A DNA stretch of 64,000 bases from Saussurea involucrata. Taxonomy: Eukaryota > Streptophyta > Magnoliopsida > Asterales > Asteraceae. Under the pieces are notes generated by a model. That model was not told where the DNA came from. It saw only the letters and a list, made by a program, of their open reading frames with translations, and did no database searches. Shown piece by piece: positions 63,212-64,000 of the stretch (its first letter is position 1; each line of letters begins with the position of its first letter). The position numbers and the translations under genes were made by a program. The DNA is taken from the NCBI GenBank assembly GCA_033807775.1, contig CM066327.1:94324295-94388294 (forward strand), read 5' to 3'.

Positions 63212-64000
63212 TTCTTGTATAAAGATAAGAATTTTGCAGGTTTTTTCAATGGTTCGTCGGAGAAGAAGATGAGTGTGCGTAAAGGTTTTATGAGGAGTGG
63301 TAACTTGGGTTTTATCGTGAAGGGTAGAATCTGAAGAGGTAAATATAATGAAGTGAATAATTTTTGGGGTCTGTACTTGAGTGTGAACGGCGGGTTCAAC
63401 TTTCCAGGAGAACGTGTGTCGTGTACGTCCAATGAAAATGTGACACGTCAGCAGTGTCAGAGCACGACTTGACGTCGTGTGTGGCCCATTAATGCTTGGC
63501 GCGTGTGTTTCTTTTCCTCCACATATTTTTCACTCGCAGTAAAATAGCCGTTACTGTTACAGAATGTCCCCAAGTTTGAAAATGACAGAAGCTCTGTAGA
63601 GATAGAGCTCTGTTGTTTGAAACTCTCTTTGAATCCTCTGTTGCTTGCACCTTTACCAAAAATGTTTGAAAAGCATTGGAGAGGATCGATAGGTTTTAGA
63701 GAAGAAATTTCATTCACAGAGGTTTTGGAGCTCTGTCAGAGCTAGCAGAAGCTCTATGAGAGGAAATTTCTCATAACTAAAAATCTATTAAACTTTTTGA
63801 TCATCCACGTTTTTAATCTTTTTAAGAATTGTTTTTAGGACATATTTTGAAGTTGGTGTCCTAGAAAAGTGTTTTGGATAAGGTTCTGTGCGAGTAACTC
63901 CTTTTTAAAAGCCTTTGTTGGTCAACAGAGTTTCTTTGGTAGAATGAGCTCTGGGACCAACAACCTTTTGAGAATCTCAAAGTGTGCATTTGTGCAAAAG
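63212..64000 (-). other. Spacer upstream of the decayed extra ORF
   Basis: Corresponds in position to the 0.8-kb spacer of the young Copia. Carries AGCTCTGT/ACAGAG words near 63590-63760. The frame at 63457-63717 and the one ending near 63432 show no known domain. Confidence 0.5.

Larger units (their letters stand above)
55367..64000 (-). mobile_element. Second Copia element, 3' interior (extra ORF, edge-truncated)
   Basis: Starting from its 3' LTR and PPT, the minus strand holds the decayed extra ORF (63211-55518) and then a spacer (63212-64000). The expected pol and gag would lie to the right of the window. A 2.7-kb non-autonomous element interrupts the extra ORF. Confidence 0.65.

Overview
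This is plant nuclear DNA: a retrotransposon-rich intergenic stretch around one recognisable host gene. No prokaryotic operon, CRISPR array, rRNA or true tRNA gene is visible. The host gene is a WUSCHEL-related homeobox gene of the WOX11/12 type (minus strand, exons 18111-18304 and 18972-19653). The Sirevirus-like Copia elements with very long coiled-coil Gags, and a large extra ORF between pol and the 3' LTR, recall Asteraceae genomes. That assignment is an inference from element style; species cannot be read from the sequence.

Layout. 1-933: end of a Tekay-like LTR containing a dimeric tandem repeat. 934-11366: old degenerate Copia element (minus strand), split by a younger non-autonomous LTR element (2212-6972, perfect 5-bp TSD). 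11400-18000: SINE, MITEs, a Ty3/gypsy gag remnant, a 5'-truncated LINE and a second SINE. 18111-32154: the WOX gene and its surroundings. A hAT-like element carries a LINE, which carries an intact Tekay/Del-type chromovirus (20671-27453). The WOX exon 1 and upstream region, with the adjoining LTR, has been duplicated (27457-30912), leaving a truncated WOX copy. 32958-48542: minus-strand Tekay-like LTR split by a MITE, itself split by an apparently intact 13.4-kb Copia element (33461-46816) with near-identical LTRs. 48543-64000: fragment of a plus-strand Tekay LTR, then the 3' part of another Copia element (LTR plus decayed extra ORF), which carries two non-autonomous LTR elements (49309-54808 and 59906-62601, both with perfect TSDs).

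How the parts work together. The young Copia element encodes Gag, Pol (PR-INT-RT-RH) and a 1558-aa extra protein with an N-terminal globular domain, a basic NLS-like patch and a coiled coil. A homologous but decayed extra ORF lies at 55518-63211. Several element families here carry their own short, palindrome-like DNA word repeated through LTRs, leaders, spacers and in some cases coding regions: TCAGA/TCTGA, ACAGAG/CTCTGT, CCGG, GGTTTCG, and TCGCAA/TTGCGA. This pattern, with a nuclear-type extra protein, is the best candidate for an undescribed system. One hypothesis is element-specific self-recognition, comparable in logic to VANC anti-silencing of Arabidopsis VANDAL elements.

Coordinates, TSDs and motif counts were read by eye; no alignment or database search was run.
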